Shown here piece after piece: positions 1 to 30,833 of a stretch of DNA of 64,000 nucleotides. The DNA is taken from assembly GCA_037349105.1 (NCBI GenBank), contig JAYJMM010000116.1:2542001-2606000 (forward strand). The letters run 5' to 3'. The number at the start of each line of letters is the position of its first letter. Within the stretch, counting starts at the first letter, position 1. The stretch is from Limnomonas spitsbergensis. Taxonomy: Eukaryota; Chlorophyta; Chlorophyceae; Chlamydomonadales. The notes under the pieces were generated by a model. It was given only the letters and a program-made list of their open reading frames with translations, was not told the DNA's origin and did no database searches. A program made the position numbers and the translations under genes.

Positions 1-190
1 TCCAAGGAACCTGGACTTGATCTGTCGAGGACGTTGCAACCGCGATACCTGATTGGCGGGACAACCCTCCATATAATCAGCGGCATGCATGCTATTATGG
101 CATGCATGTTATCATGGCAATACAAACTTAGTTTCCTGGAAGCATGCACCTTGATAAGACCTGACCTTGAAAATACCTTGTCATTTTTAG

Positions 191-615
191 CTAGGGCTGA
201 TGATAAAGCACCCTAGCAAACCCCAGCACCATAATATGTACAGATGGGCAGCCAAGCAAGTAAAGCACGAGCCCCTCTGCCTTGAGTGTCGTACATTGGC
301 AGGCAGTGGTCCTGCCCCCACTCTTCCGTCCTCCATCTCCTTTTAGGAGGCACGAGATGCAGAGCTTGCTGCTCTCCCACACCTGCTCCATACCTCCCTC
401 AGCTCCAAGCCCAAAGCAGCACCCTTCTCCCAGCCCCACCGCACCTCCAGCAGGCAGTGGTCACTCAATGGTCACTCAATGGTCACTCAATTGTCAGTCA
501 ATGGTCACTCCCCCCCTATTCCATCCACCCAGCCCCACCGCACCTCCAGCGGGCATTGGTCACTCAAAAGTTCACTTTCCCACTCTTCCATCCTCCCAGC
601 CCCACCGCACCTCCA
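191..615 (-). repeat. Imperfect tandem copies of a splice-donor region
   Basis: Read on the minus strand, the string CTGGAGGTGCGGTGGGGCTG occurs at the exon end near 600-615 and again near 530-555 and 430-455, spaced by degenerate spacers that include runs of a TGGTCACTCAA motif (plus strand, 462-510). The first copy is the likely donor of the minus-strand exon at 611-788, so the others look like decayed duplicates of an exon-intron border. No gene could be defined in 1-420. Confidence 0.45.
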
Positions 616-788
616 GCAGCGCCTTGGGGACCTCCAGCGGTTGCGCCTTCTCGTATGAGGACACAAAGTGCTCCTCGTCCACCTGCTCCTCATCCAGTAG
701 GTGCAGCTCGCCACCGCCCTGGATCCCCGTTGTGGCAGCAGCTGCAGCCTGGGCGCTGGAGGGCGGGTGGTTGTACAGCCGCAGGCTC
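611..788 (-). CDS. Internal exon of an unrecognised minus-strand gene
   Basis: The minus strand has an acceptor (CTGTAG, plus 789-794), an open 178-nt exon and a donor (GGAG|GTGCGG at 611). The encoded peptide runs SLRLYNHPPSS, an alanine-rich stretch, then GGGELHLLDEEQVDEEHF and SSYEKAQPLEVPKALLE. Composition and phase look like real coding sequence. I do not recognise the family and could not place flanking exons with confidence: candidate downstream coding lies around 300-430 and nothing convincing lies upstream to about 1.1 kb. The plus-strand open frames over the same bases are proline/serine low-complexity and look like antisense shadows. Confidence 0.35.
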
Positions 789-1491
789 CTACAGCATGTC
801 CAACTGAGACCTCGTTCGTCGGAATGAAAACACTTTTTCCATTGACATTTTTTCTCGGCTTCGGATATATCTGAATGAAAGGGCTGATATATTCTGATGT
901 TTACGATGGGGCTGGTTTTCTCTGAGAACTGTGTGCATGGATGCCATGCAAACTACCGGTACGTGCTCATGAATCTTGGAGGAGGAGTTCTCTGGCACCC
1001 TTCGATTTCCGTTCCAAATCTTGAATTTCATACAACGAACAATGAGTGACACATGTGGTACCATTTAACATGGCTTGGGCAGCAAATGCACTCGCAGGAC
1101 CTGGGAGGTGGTTTCGGTGGTTCTTGATGTCAGACGGTGCACCTAGGATTAGGGCTTGGATGACCTACGTGCGCGTGCGTGCAGCACAGCGGGAGGAACG
1201 AAGGCTGTCGCACGAAGACTGAAATTCCTACATTTATGCTTAGTTCACCAGCTGGCATCATCAGCTTCGTTTTACGAGTCCAAGATGGCCTGTATCGCCT
1301 GCGTCACATACGTCGGAACCAGGGGTTCTCTCTTTCGTTAGCACCTGGGCCCCCTTTCCGCGTCCATCGAAAACCTTTCCAAAAGCTTCCCGGATTTACA
1401 CCAGTATCATTGAGCTCGAGATCCACATCAGCGCGCTGAGTTACAGCCGCGTGCGGGCCCCGGGAGAAACCCTCTGCACAGCCGGCCCAGC

Positions 1492-20029
<18,538 letters not shown>

Positions 20030-21640
20030 GCGGGCTTGTGCCTGACGCCGATGAGAGCTGAGACTGGTATTGATTTGTCTTATTGTCAGGGCAAGAGGGA
20101 GAGAGATCGTCTCTCTCTCTTCAGGCACTTCCATTGGTACCGAGCCCCCCCTCAGGCAATCCTTGGCCTTGAATGTCAGCGAGGTGTGCAAGCCCTTGAT
20201 GCTAAATTGCTCATGTGTCAATTATGTTACACCTGTGGGCCCTGCTCAAAAACTAAATTGCCAAATGCTACATTGCTCATGTGTAAATATTATGGTGAGA
20301 GCAGCTGTACCGCTGTGTTGGGGCATTTCCCCCCTCCTCCCCTGAAACCTCCCGCGATCTCTTTTACAGTGTGGCCCAAAACTCTGGACATGCCCCTGTA
20401 GGGTTTGTTATGCATTTCTGAGCGATGACCGGTATTTGTGTTCCAGGCTTGTAAACTGTGTTTGCTTACTTTCATTTTATTCATGCCACGTCATTTCCCT
20501 AGGGCCTCTGCTACACAACATGTGTGTCGTGCCATCCTAGATCACGTGATAGCTCGCCTGGTATCACGGTAGGGGAAAAGCGACCATGGTATAGCTTACT
20601 AGGCACGTGGTAGCCCATGGTAAAGCTTACTAGGCTGCCTGGTTACCATGGTTACTAGGATCATGGCTCCCCCCAGGCCGTCTCATAGTGCTAGGAGTAA
20701 GGATGATGACGACTCAACCGACTCTACATAAGTACACAGCCATGCATCTCAATGAGGGTAAGTGCATGCCGCGCATTGTTTTCAAATGCCTATGTTGATT
20801 GACTGCATTTTGAGTAAGTATACCATGTAATTTCACTTGATCATGGTAATATGTGTTCATTGCCTTTCATTGTGATGATGAATTTCAAGTCTCTCTTAAC
20901 GTCTCTCTCCTCCCTCCATATTCAGGGCAGTCCCCCAAGATCCCGAAGTCAGCATCCGGGAACAACATCGCGTCTTTGAAGGTGGCGAACACTAGATTTT
21001 GAAGATGAAGTTTCTAGTTGCTTGTCCTACCTCTTAAGCCAAATTTGTTTTGTTTGCACTTATGATTGCCAAACATTTGTACACTTATGGTAGGTTATTG
21101 ACATTGCGGCCTGCACGTATTCTGCTTGGTATGTAGGCATATGATGGATGCGTTTCTTTCCCACACCTGCCAAATATGACATACAGTTTGGATCTATACG
21201 GCATAATTTCAGATATTTGTCATTTGCAACTTGATTTTTGCATGATGGCACATAAGCTTGTTTGTTTGAGGTCATATTTCCATGGTTTTCATGGTTTCCA
21301 TGGTTTCCATGGTTTCCATGGTTTCCAGGTTTTTAATAGGGAATGAACTAATAAATCAATGGCATGCCTCGACCCCATCTTTGATCTGTTTGGAGAGAGA
21401 TATGCCAGTACCAATATTGCATGTTGATGGGTGTGCATGTAATTGGAGAAGTATTGTCCCCTGAGTAACAGACACAAATACCGGGGTATTGTTACCAGGG
21501 TGCCACCATGGTAACATTTCCTTTACCAGGGTACTCTTCCCTTACCAGGGTAAACGACTTTTACCATGGTAAACGCGTTTACCTAGTATCGGACATTTTC
21601 ACCCTAGTAAAAAGCCGTTATACCCTGGTAACGCCCCCCA
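20030..21640. promoter_or_regulatory. Intergenic region with TACC/GGTA palindrome clusters
   Basis: No gene found on either strand. 20540-20660 has ATAGCTCGCCTGGTATCACG, CCATGGTA and GGTTACCATGGTTACTAGG. 21480-21640 has about nine TTACCATGGTAA or TTACCAGGGTA(A) motifs just ahead of element A. 21274-21330 is a CATGGTTTC short repeat. The string TAGCTCGCCT.GTATCACGGTAGG near 20550 recurs at 63972-63996, so this is probably the edge of a dispersed repeat. Regulatory function is speculative. Confidence 0.4.
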
Positions 21641-21649
21641 CGCCGTCTT

Positions 21650-24600
21650 GTGGTGCAGGCCAGTGGCAGGGCCGAGGCAGCACGCAGCCAGCCCAGCAGG
21701 AGTAAGGGGGAAAGCGCTGGGGGTGACAGGACATGCGCTGGGTGCGCCAAGAGCCGTAGCGGCGAGCCCGTACTCCCATGCAGCCACGGTTCACAGCCAC
21801 GGTTCACAGCCACGGACAGGCAGGACATCAGGGGCAGCCGCAGAGGAGTGTGGGCATGCTACAGCTGCAGTGGCATCCCAGGGGCCCAAGCGAGTGGAAG
21901 AGGGGTGCGAGGAGGAGGCTTCACAGCGGGGCAGGGGGCGTCCGCGAGCAGCAGGGAGGCAGCCGCAAAGCTCGAGCCAGGATGGCTGCACCCGCCCGTG
22001 TACATGCCCGCAAGGGGTGCCGGCCGCCAGCAAGACAGGTGGGGCCAGAAGGGCAACACCAGCACGGGGGCGCCGTTGGCAGAGGCCGAGCCGCGGGCAG
22101 CCGGGGTGATCGACATGTTCCAGCCTGGAGGGGTGGTGGAACCCCCTTCGGGGTACGTCAAGACGGAGGAGGGGTGGCTGCTTGGGAAGCACTCCGACTC
22201 CACAGACGAGCAGCAGGAGCGGCTGGAGCAGAGTCTACGGGACCGCCAGGGCGCTTTCGCTGATTCCATGGAGGACCTGTCGGGCTACTGCGACACGTAG
22301 GGTGAGTTCAAATTGGCTTTGGAAGACGAGGCCAGTTCGTGCTTTCAGAAGTCCAGGGACATGCCGCCCCCCAAAGCTGCCATCTTCAAAGAAAAGTGTC
22401 AACCCATGATAGAGGCGGGGATCATTGTCAAAGTACCCCAAGGGGGGGCCATCAAGTTTGCGGCCAACTCTGTGGTGGCTGCAAAGAAAAGTGCCGAGAG
22501 GGGTGAGTGGTCAGACCACCGCATCGCGCATGACATGAGAAGGCTGAACCTCCGCACAGCCAAGCAGGAGTTTGCCATCCCTAGGATGGAGACAATTTTC
22601 CAGAACCTGGGCACGGCTATGGTGTTTAGCAAAGTGGATCTGAGGTCGGGGTTCATGCATATCCCCATCAAGGCCGAGGACCAGCCTAAGACGGCTTTCT
22701 GGATGGGGCCCGAGCTGTGGATGTACACCAAGCTGAACTTTGGGCTGTGCAATGGGCCTCCCTTCTTCCAGCGTATGATGGAAGAACAGATAGCCAGGGC
22801 GGGCCTGAGCTCTTTTTGCGTTGCATTCATAGACGACCTGCTGGTGTACAGTGACACGCCTGCAGAGCACATCAGGCACGTGGAGCTCATGCTAGACATG
22901 ATCCATAGGGTGGGGTTGAGGGCGCATCCAGACAAGTCCCTGTTCGGGTGCGCAATGGTTGAGTACCTTGGCCACAACGTGTCGGCCCAGGGGCTCACGC
23001 CACACGCAGCCAAGATAGCAGCCATCATGGCGCTGCCGGAACCCGCATCGGTCAAAAACATCCAGGAGGTCATGGGGTTCTTGAACTTCTACCGGTGCTA
23101 CATTCCAGACTTCTCTAAGAAAGCTGCATACATCAACGCACTGCTTGTCAACGGGGCCCCGTTTGTGTGGGGTCCAGAGCAGTCGCAGGCCTTCCAGCTG
23201 ATCAAAACTGAAATGGGTGAGGGTGGCAGGGTCCTGCGCAGGCCGGACTGCAGCGGGACGGGGTCGGGTGGTCGAGGGCCGCCGCGGCCGTTCCTGCTGT
23301 ACACCGACTTCTCTAAACAGGGAATAGGGGCCGTGCTAGGGCAATGTGACGACAGCGGGCGGGAATACATGGCAGCCTGCACCTCACGATCTCTGAACAA
23401 AAGCGAGAAGAATTACTCATCGTTCCAGGGAAAGATGCTAGCTGCAATGTATGCAGCACGCACATACCGCCATATGCTGTTTGGGTGCAAGGTGCACCTG
23501 ATCACGGATCATGAGCCACTCACCTACCTCATGGATAACCAGACTCTGGTAGGGCAGCATGCCAGATGGGCTATCATGCTCCAGGAGCTGGACATTACCA
23601 TTATCCACCGGTCGGGGGCATGCCACCAGAATGCAGATATCCCGTCTAGGTCGCCGCTCGTGTCCTCCGCCGACCGCACATGGGCCCGGGTTGATGATGC
23701 CGCCCCTGAGCCGCGGGGAGCGGGTGGGGGAGGAAGCGAAAAGCTGGTAGCCATGATCACTGGGCTGAGCAGGGTGAATCAGTGGCACGCAGACCAGGTG
23801 GTGTGCCTAGCACAAGAAGGCAGAAGGGGGGTGCAAAGGGAGATTGCTGAGGGAAGGTTGTTGCAGCTGCACAGGCAGTACCCCCTGTTGCTCCCCGCGT
23901 CGGCTTTTGAGGGCGCATTCAGGACACTGCCCCATGACGTGTACGCCATTACTACCCAGCACTTCATAGAGACAGGGCCCCAGGACGGGCGCCAGTGGTT
24001 TATGGTGGCAGGATGGGAGTGCCACGACCTCTCATCAGCAGGCAAGGGCAAGGGGCTCGCGGGGGAGAGGAGCAAGTCCTTCTTCCCGCTGGTCAGGTTC
24101 CTAGGCACATTGCAAATCCTGCAGAAGGCCAGGCTGCCTGCATATCTGATCGAGAATTTAGCCATGCAGTTGAATCAGAGGAGTGAGAAGGTCAGTGTAG
24201 ACGCTTTCAATGAAGTTTGCAGAATCCTAGGCAGGCCGGCACTGTTCGATGCGGCACAGGTGGGCTCCTATGCCCACCGCACGCGAAACTACTGGGGAAA
24301 TATGGCCCCAACAGCAGACATTGAATAAAATGTTATTTGCGAGTCCCAGAGGCCGCACGATGGGATTGCGGATGACATCCTGGACATGGGTAGCAGGGCC
24401 CAGGTGGTTGCTTGCCCTGACAATGGCGGGTACCGCATCAATGTGTCGGGACAGCCCATGCGGGCGCTGCCGTGTCTGATCCACACTGCCACACCTGCAT
24501 CGTACGCCTTCAGGAATGGGCAGGTCGGGCTAGTGTACAGGCCCATGGGGGATCTGCAGGAGCCAAACGCCAATGAAAGGGAACGGGCCATGGGGTATGC

Positions 24601-26864
24601 CGTAGGGTCCACGCTGCCCCGCCAGACTTTCCTGGGGGGATAGGAGGGCAGCCCTGGGCAGATGCATGGATTTATGGGCCCTAGAAGCCTGGCTCAGCGT
24701 GGCACTGGAGGTGGCCAAGATTATCCCAGGGGAGATGACTCGCAGGGCCCGCTTACCTGGCCCAGAACGTGACCCCGCGCTAGGAATGACCCTGAAGTCC
24801 ACCCACTACGCCCTCGCTACCGCAGGCGACGCGTGCTCAGGCAACGGGGAGGTGGCAGCGTCATACCGGCAGTGCTTGGGGGAGTCCGCAGCGATCGACT
24901 GGGCTGATGCTGCGCAGGAACCAGGTGGGAAGCTGCCAGGGGCAGGGGCCGAGCCCGGGAGTGATGGGGACGACGGCAAACGAGAAGTACTGGACCCGTT
25001 AGGGTGTGCTGCAGGACCAGCGGCCCAGGTGGATGTGTGGCTGGAGAAACCAGTATTGCAGTATCTTTGCCAGAAAGTGCACGCTCCAGGGACAGAACCA
25101 GTGGAGCATACCATGGTGCAGCGTAGGGCCGCGCCTTTCCAATGGGAGCCAGAGAGAGGGGGAGTGCTGATGAGGCTTATGATTGATGGCAGACGCTGCG
25201 TCATACCCAGGCCCGAGGACATGTTGGCAGTGATCCTTGAAGCACATGCTAACACGGGCCATTTCGGCAGCCACCGCACGGCCTTCATGGTCATGCCGCA
25301 GCATTGGTGGCGGGGGCTCAGGGCGGCGATTAAGAAGGTAGTCCAGGAGTGCGGGGTGTGCGACAGAGCAAGAGCATCCACGTTCAATCATACGCAACCT
25401 GACCTGCACCCCCTCCCCATTGAGGGTTTGTTTTTCCGATGGGGAGTGGACCTGTGCAGGCCATTCACGACCACGCCTAGGGGCAACCGGTATGTCATGG
25501 TGTGCGTGGAGCACTACTCCAAGTGGGTTGAGTTGATCCCTATCCTCAACAAGGCGTCGGATGTGACGGGCTTGGCGTTCTTCCAAAACGTGGTCGCACG
25601 GTTTGGAGGGTGCGCAGAGGTGGTCACAGACCAGGGAACGGAGTTCCAGGCAGGGGGAGTTCCAAGACATGTTACTTGATTGCTTCATTGACCACCGCAC
25701 CACCACCGCCAACCACCCCCAGGCGGACGGGCTGTCCGAGAGGGCAGTCCAGACCCTCAAGACTGGACTGCGCAAGTGCTGCGAGGAAGGGAGCGTCGAC
25801 GACTCATGGGACATGATGGTCCCATGGGTGGCCCCGGGCTTCAGGTGCTCGCCGCAGCAGGCCACGCGCATGGCGCCGTATGAGGTGCTGTTCAGGCAGA
25901 AGCCCGTGTTCCCCTCCAAAGTTGGGGCGGACCTGTGGAGCACTGCGCGGGTGGCTACGGTGGAGGAAGCAGCGGACCTCCTCCTGGCGAGGGTGGCCAG
26001 GATCAAGGAGGCGCTCCTGGTCGCGGGTGAACATCTCAAAATTGCGCAGCATCGGGACAAGCTGCGCTACGCCAGGATCCACGGCGGGGGATACGTCCCC
26101 CAGGTCAGGCGGTTCGCGGCGGGGGACTACGTGTACGTCAAGTACGCGTCAGAACGCCGGAGCCTCGACCCCAAGGCCAGGCCCGAGATCCTGCGTGTGC
26201 TACGGCTGGGGAAGACGGGATCCCTGGTGCTTGAGGGAGCAGACAGCCTGACAGTGACGGAAAAGGCAGTCAACTGCTCCCCATGCCACCTGCCCAACCA
26301 GAAAGGGAAGGTGGACTTCGGCGCAGCCAGGCCAAACATCAGCCTGTCGTGCGAGGTCTGCCGCCTGCCCGATCAAGGGGAAGTCATGCTCCTGTGTGAC
26401 GCGTGCAACACCGGCTGGCACATGGACTGCCTGACACCAGCGCTACTGTCGGTACCCGAGGGAGACTGGATGTGCCCGAGGTGCAAGCCAGGACACACCG
26501 CCAGGGCCGAGGCAGCAGGTCAGGAAGCAGGGCCTGCCACAGCGGAGGGGGCCAGCCCAGCGACCCAAGGCGGAGCGGCGACCAGGGCAGCCAGGGCAGC
26601 GGCCAGGGCGGCACTGGAGGCCGAGGCAATGGACAAGCCAGAGGTGGAGGTCATGGCCACCAACCCCGCACGAGGCGGGTGGAGCGGGGCATAGCCAGGC
26701 CCATGGCAAACGGGCTGTGTGACATCTCGTACACCATGGGCAGAGGAGAGGCCAATGTCACCCTGAGGGCAGTCCAGCGGAGGGCTAAGGTGGCCAAGGA
26801 AGCGCGAGAAGAGGAGGAGTCAGCCTCCGAGGGGCAGACAGCCAGGAAGAGCGAGGGGGGATAG
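21650..26864 (+). pseudogene. pol: pol pseudogene of element A (RT, RNase H, broken DNMT, integrase, PHD)
   Basis: The reading frame is broken by a TAG at 22298 (CAG in element B), a TAA at 24326 with a frameshift in the next few bases, frameshifts near 24640, near 25655 (extra bases in GTEFQ/GEFQD) and near 26670. Intact parts include the RT with AFIDDLLVYS (about 22830), RNase H with YTDFSKQGIGAVLG, methyltransferase motifs IV (AGWECHDLSSAGKGKG, about 24008), VI (ENLAM) and QVGSYAHRTRNYWG, the integrase HHCC region (TGHFGSHRT, ECGVCDRAR) and DDE residues, and the integrase C-terminal part (RFAAGDYVYVKYA) that element B lacks. Compared with B, 119 residues are missing in frame at about 23835 (VQ|REIAEG), removing methyltransferase motif I (the SAM-binding FEPFGG). 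Confidence 0.85.
26350..26484 (+). other. Complete PHD finger at the C-terminus of element A integrase
   Basis: The translated segment reads CEVCRLPDQGEVMLLCDACN, TGWHMDCLTPALLSVPEG and DWMCPRCK. This is a canonical C4HC3 PHD finger: C-x2-C, C-x2-C, H-x2-C, C-x2-C, with the W two residues before the final Cys pair. PHD fingers bind histone H3 tails. In chromoviruses a chromodomain often occupies this position, so the inferred role is targeting of integration to marked chromatin. Confidence 0.85.
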
Positions 26865-27789
26865 GAAACCCCAAGAGCGGCAAGACAGCTGAGCACTTGA
26901 CGGTCCCCCCGCCGTACCTGGAAGAACGGGCCAGCGCCAGCACTAGGAGGACTACCTCTCTGGGCAGCATGACTGGCACTAGTAAACAGCAGGCTGTGGG
27001 TCGACGGCCAGCAGGTCATAGCCTAGTACGCAAATAATGTTTTCACAAAAGTACCGTAGCAGCAGGAGCAGCGAGCCAATGGAGTACATAGGGATGACGG
27101 CAACGGTGCCGAATAGTAGTAGACGTGCGTGTTATTCCACTCATAGTTGAGATTTCCGCAGGGCCAGCCAGCGGAAGGGCTAGGTTAGGATAAGACACCA
27201 CTGTTGCTGCACACATATCCTGTGGCTTAGGGGCCAGGTGTCAACGGCGCAGTGGGGCGAGGGCAGTAGGTGTTTCTTTATCTTTCTGTCCTGATTTCTT
27301 TGAATGTAGACGCATGCCATGATTGGATTTGAATGCCTAAGTGGATTTACCAGGCATGACTCTGACGGCGGAATTCTGGTTCTTTGTGCCCTGATCAGGC
27401 CAGGGAGTGATCTGGAGTACCTCAGGGGCCTTTCAGGGTGTTCGCTGAACGTAGACTGGACCTAGGGTTAGCCGCGGAAGTAGGTGGATTTCTTTCTTCT
27501 AGACTGTCTGGTTTGCAGAGGTTAGCAGTACATGGACGAACACCCCTTGGCAGTGGTTGAGGAGCCCACCACCGACAGATGTTAGGGAGCTTCAAGTTTC
27601 TGAGTGTACATATCTCAAACAATTTTTATTTCAGTACCACCCCTAGTCCGGCTCCCCACGCACGCATGAAGGGCATTAGGTTCAGAGCGGGGGGCGAGTA
27701 TATAGTAGGGGCGGTACCCACGAGTCAGGGGCGGCCAGGCAGGCCTAAACAGTGAGGACCTTCCACTAGGGTTGTCTTGATACCAGTAC

Positions 27790-29100
27790 TCCGTAAAGTT
27801 CACCCCCTTTACAGCCCTTGCATCTCAGCAGTGCAGTACAAGAAGCCTTTGTTGCCCCGGCCTATTATTCAAGACGCCAAAAAAGATGTACAAGTCGTCA
27901 GTGTACGGCTACACAGTAGATTAAAGACACCAAAAAAGATGTACAAACTGACCAGCAACCGACCGACGTCAACCAGTCCTCGCTGGCCCTCGCTCGTCAC
28001 CGCGATCTCGTTGTAGTAATCTTAATATCTACATCGCTGGCGTAGATAGGTACTTACTGCTACCGTGAGTCAGAGTGTGAACAGCGATGACTGCCAGGGA
28101 GCGTGCCTGCTACAGCTGACAGTTGGGATTCAAACCGTGTTCACACTCGTCACTGCCAGGAATGCCTGGTCTGGCTTCGATTAATACTGATTTGGCTCGA
28201 TGTCAGTCGCATGTCTATTCGCTGCTAATAGCTATATATCGCTAAAGCAATGCGGCAAGCGTTCGGCAAGTGACAGCGACAATGACAGCTGCGATTCAAA
28301 ATGTCACTCGTCACATGCGGTCGTTGCTGCAAGAAAAGTGTCATTGTTGGCACAGCTTCCCTGTCGTAAGGATGCTCCGGGTACCCTGACTAACAGGTTT
28401 TAACAAAGACGTCCAAATATGAAGCAGTTCAGGCTTTCGACTTGCATTGTTCGGACTTCCTGTTACAATGAGGTCTCACGACCGCACCAAGCGTTCGCTG
28501 CTAGCCAAGTCATCTAAATGACGTCACTTCAAAAGAACTCCGTTCATACCTGGGCAGACCCACCGATATAAAGCCCCCCCCCCCTCCATAATCGTAGATA
28601 GAGCCGGGGCCCATAACCACCATTACACGCTGTGCCCCGGTATATTATTCAATAACACATTTGATGTACAAATTCTCGCGTACGGCACCACAGTAGATTA
28701 AAGAGCCCATTTTGATGTACAAACCGACAGTAACCGACACGTCGTCAACCAGTCATCGCAGGCCAACGCTCGTCACCACGACCTCGAAGTAATGTTAACA
28801 TTTATATCGCTGTTGTATTTAGTTGCTCGCAGCTATCATATGATATCGAGTGGAACAGCGAGAGGAAACCGTGAGTCAGAGAGTGAACAGCGATGACTGC
28901 CAGGGAGCGTGCATGCTACAGCTGACAGCTGGGATTCAAACTGTGTTCACACTCCTCACACTCGGCACTGCCAGCCGATGCTGGTCACTGCCCGCGGCCC
29001 GCCTGCGTCCCTGTGCGTACCGTATGCAATCGTAGCCACATCATCGCACAGATCATCGCATGCATGTTTAAAACTATACATCGCTGTGTAATGGGCTGTT
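27790..29100 (+). repeat. Tandem duplication with a period of about 780-800 bp
   Basis: GCCCCGG(C/T).TATTATTCAA at 27855 and 28636 opens two copies that share GATGTACAA, ACAGTAGATTAAAGA(C/G), ACGTCGTCAACCAGTC.TCG, GGGAGCGTGC(C/A)TGCTACAGC and GGGATTCAAAC(C/T)GTGTTCA. The copies are clearly diverged. No ORF of note. The block may be the decayed end of element A or an unrelated repeat. Confidence 0.65.
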
Positions 29101-29439
29101 CCACACACTCGTATCCCATTGAGAGGAACAATGAGGGAAAACAGTGAGCCAGCGAGTCAGCAACACATCTTCCGGTGTCGGGACGCGAAGAATGTGAAGT
29201 CGAAATCGTCGTCGTCATCGGGCGTTGCTGCTTCCACCCAATTTGAATCAGCATGAAATCTTCCGCCACGCGAGGCGCATAAAGGTCAGCTATTCATCGC
29301 AGCTGATCAAGACGTGCTAATTAAGCGCAACTCAATACCAAGCCCTGAGTCGACGTCGCATAGTCCCTTGTCTAGTGCCCCGTCTCCTCACCCGCCCAGT
29401 CCTCCTCCCGAAGAACAATGATGCATCTGCACAGCCCTA

Positions 29440-29700
29440 CTCCACATTATTGTAATTAATGGTAATTTACCTGCCCCTTATTTCCCTGCCCTGTCCTGCC
29501 AATTTAATGTCAATTTACCTGTCAATTTACCCTCACGTTTACCGGCTATTTTACCTGGCAATTGACTCCCTCTTAATTTAACTGCTAATTTACCTGTACA
29601 TGTATCGTACCCCTTAATTTACCCCTTAATTTAAGTAAATGCAATTCAATTATGTGTTAGTAAATAATTGCCCCATGCTTATTGACAATCACATGTCACA
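29440..29700 (+). repeat. AT-rich degenerate AATTTACCTG repeat
   Basis: More than ten variable copies of TAATTTACCTG/TCAATTTACC lie here. Nothing coding is seen between 29.1 and 29.75 kb. Confidence 0.6.
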
Positions 29701-29757
29701 CAGGGCTCCAACACAGTGAAAACCCGCACTCTGTTGACAAGCCTGGCCAAGTATGTT

Positions 29758-29954
29758 AATCTCCGGTAAAGGCGCCTTAGAGAGGTGTCCTTCTACTCAT
29801 AAACACGGTACATTACCGTACACACAGACTCCTCGTACTTCAGACAGGAGCTGTAACTGGCTACTGTAAGGTTCAGCCCTAGCAGGAAGTCTCTCTGCCT
29901 AGGGGTAAGGTCTGGGTGTCCCTGTCTTGTGGGTACCGCCCCCACTACTTCACT
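29758..29954 (-). repeat. 197-bp direct repeat, copy 1 (outside the left LTR)
   Basis: This is the same sequence as 30637-30833 with three visible differences. It abuts the outer edge of the left 635-bp LTR with no gap. The parent copy is in the 3' non-coding part of element B and is related to the 3' region of element A. Confidence 0.8.
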
Positions 29955-30589
29955 CGCGATGTGCGCTTCAGGTCCGTGGCGGACTTCTTTCCTCACGGCA
30001 GTGACGGACGCCTACGGGCAGACTCAGTGTCTACACACTGGCTGCGAGTGCTCAGCGAGTTAAGCAGCAGAGTCGGATATTTGTATGTCTAGCAATTGAC
30101 TATGGTAGCGCAGGCCTTCTGGCCGTCTGGGCGCGATCCAGCAGGGCTATGTTAAGGGGCACTTACCGCGCGACTCGCGGTGAGGTTGCCGAGGCGTAGA
30201 CTGCGTACTTCTTCTTCTGCAGGGCCTCGGTTCTCTTTACTGGGTACTTGTCTCCAGCTAGTTCGACTGAGGCTGAACTAGTCTTGACTTGTGTAGAGGT
30301 ACTGACTTATTGGAGCGCTGAAGGTCTCATACACTGATGACGGCCGTGGCTTGTTACAATAGAGGTCTGTCCTTTAGAAAGGGACGAAGTAACTAGTTTA
30401 GGCAATTGTCGGGATACAGGGACCCGGCAGGCCCAATTCAGAGTACGGATTATGCTCAATCACCCTGCGTAAGCGGGTTTCTAGGTCTCAGTTCAAATCA
30501 GGAGAATCCACAGAGAAGCTGCGGAGGCTCCGTGGCCGCTAACGGCGGCTCAAACGGTTCTGTCACGTATACGGTAATATACTGTGACA
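29955..30589 (-). repeat. Left (3') LTR of element B
   Basis: A 635-bp sequence, about 99.5% identical to 62150-62784. On the minus strand it begins TGTCACAGTATATTACCGTA, an inverted repeat with TATACGTGACA that could form a terminal hairpin, and ends GCGCACATCGCG. It lies between two copies of a 197-bp repeat. Confidence 0.75.
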
Positions 30590-30636
30590 GCTGTCGCACC
30601 ATAAAGCAGTAAACGTGCCAATATGGTAAACTCCGG

Positions 30637-30833
30637 AATCTCCGGTAAAGGCGCCTTAGAGAGGTGTCCTTCTACTCATAAACACGGTACATTACCGTAC
30701 ACACAGACTCCTTGTACTTCAGACAGGAGCTGTAATTGGCTACTGTAAGGTTCAGCCCTAGCAGGAAGTCTCTCTGCCTAGGGGTAAGGTCTGGGTGTCC
30801 CTGTCTTGTGGGTACTGCCCCCACTACTTCACT
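30637..30833 (-). repeat. 197-bp direct repeat, copy 2 (inside the left LTR)
   Basis: Inner copy of the repeat at 29758-29954, separated from the LTR by 47 bp. The adjoining stretch to 30905 matches the 3' non-coding region of element A. Confidence 0.8.

Larger units (their letters stand above)
21640..27860 (+). mobile_element. Element A: decayed Ty3-like retrotransposon with methyltransferase and PHD finger
   Basis: Its pol aligns along its whole length with the minus-strand Pol of element B. The 3' non-coding part also matches: TTTCAGTACCACCCC...CCGGCTCCCC.CGCACGC (27620-27662) and GGTACCCACGAGTCAGGG (27712-27730) correspond to the reverse complement of 30760-30905. I found no gag and no second LTR copy, so the element appears 5'-truncated or its LTRs have decayed. 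Boundaries are approximate. Confidence 0.7.

Noticed and set aside
21791..26709. Minus-strand frames in element A and plus-strand frames in element B
   Set aside because: Antisense shadows of pol; the sense strands show all RT, methyltransferase and integrase motifs.
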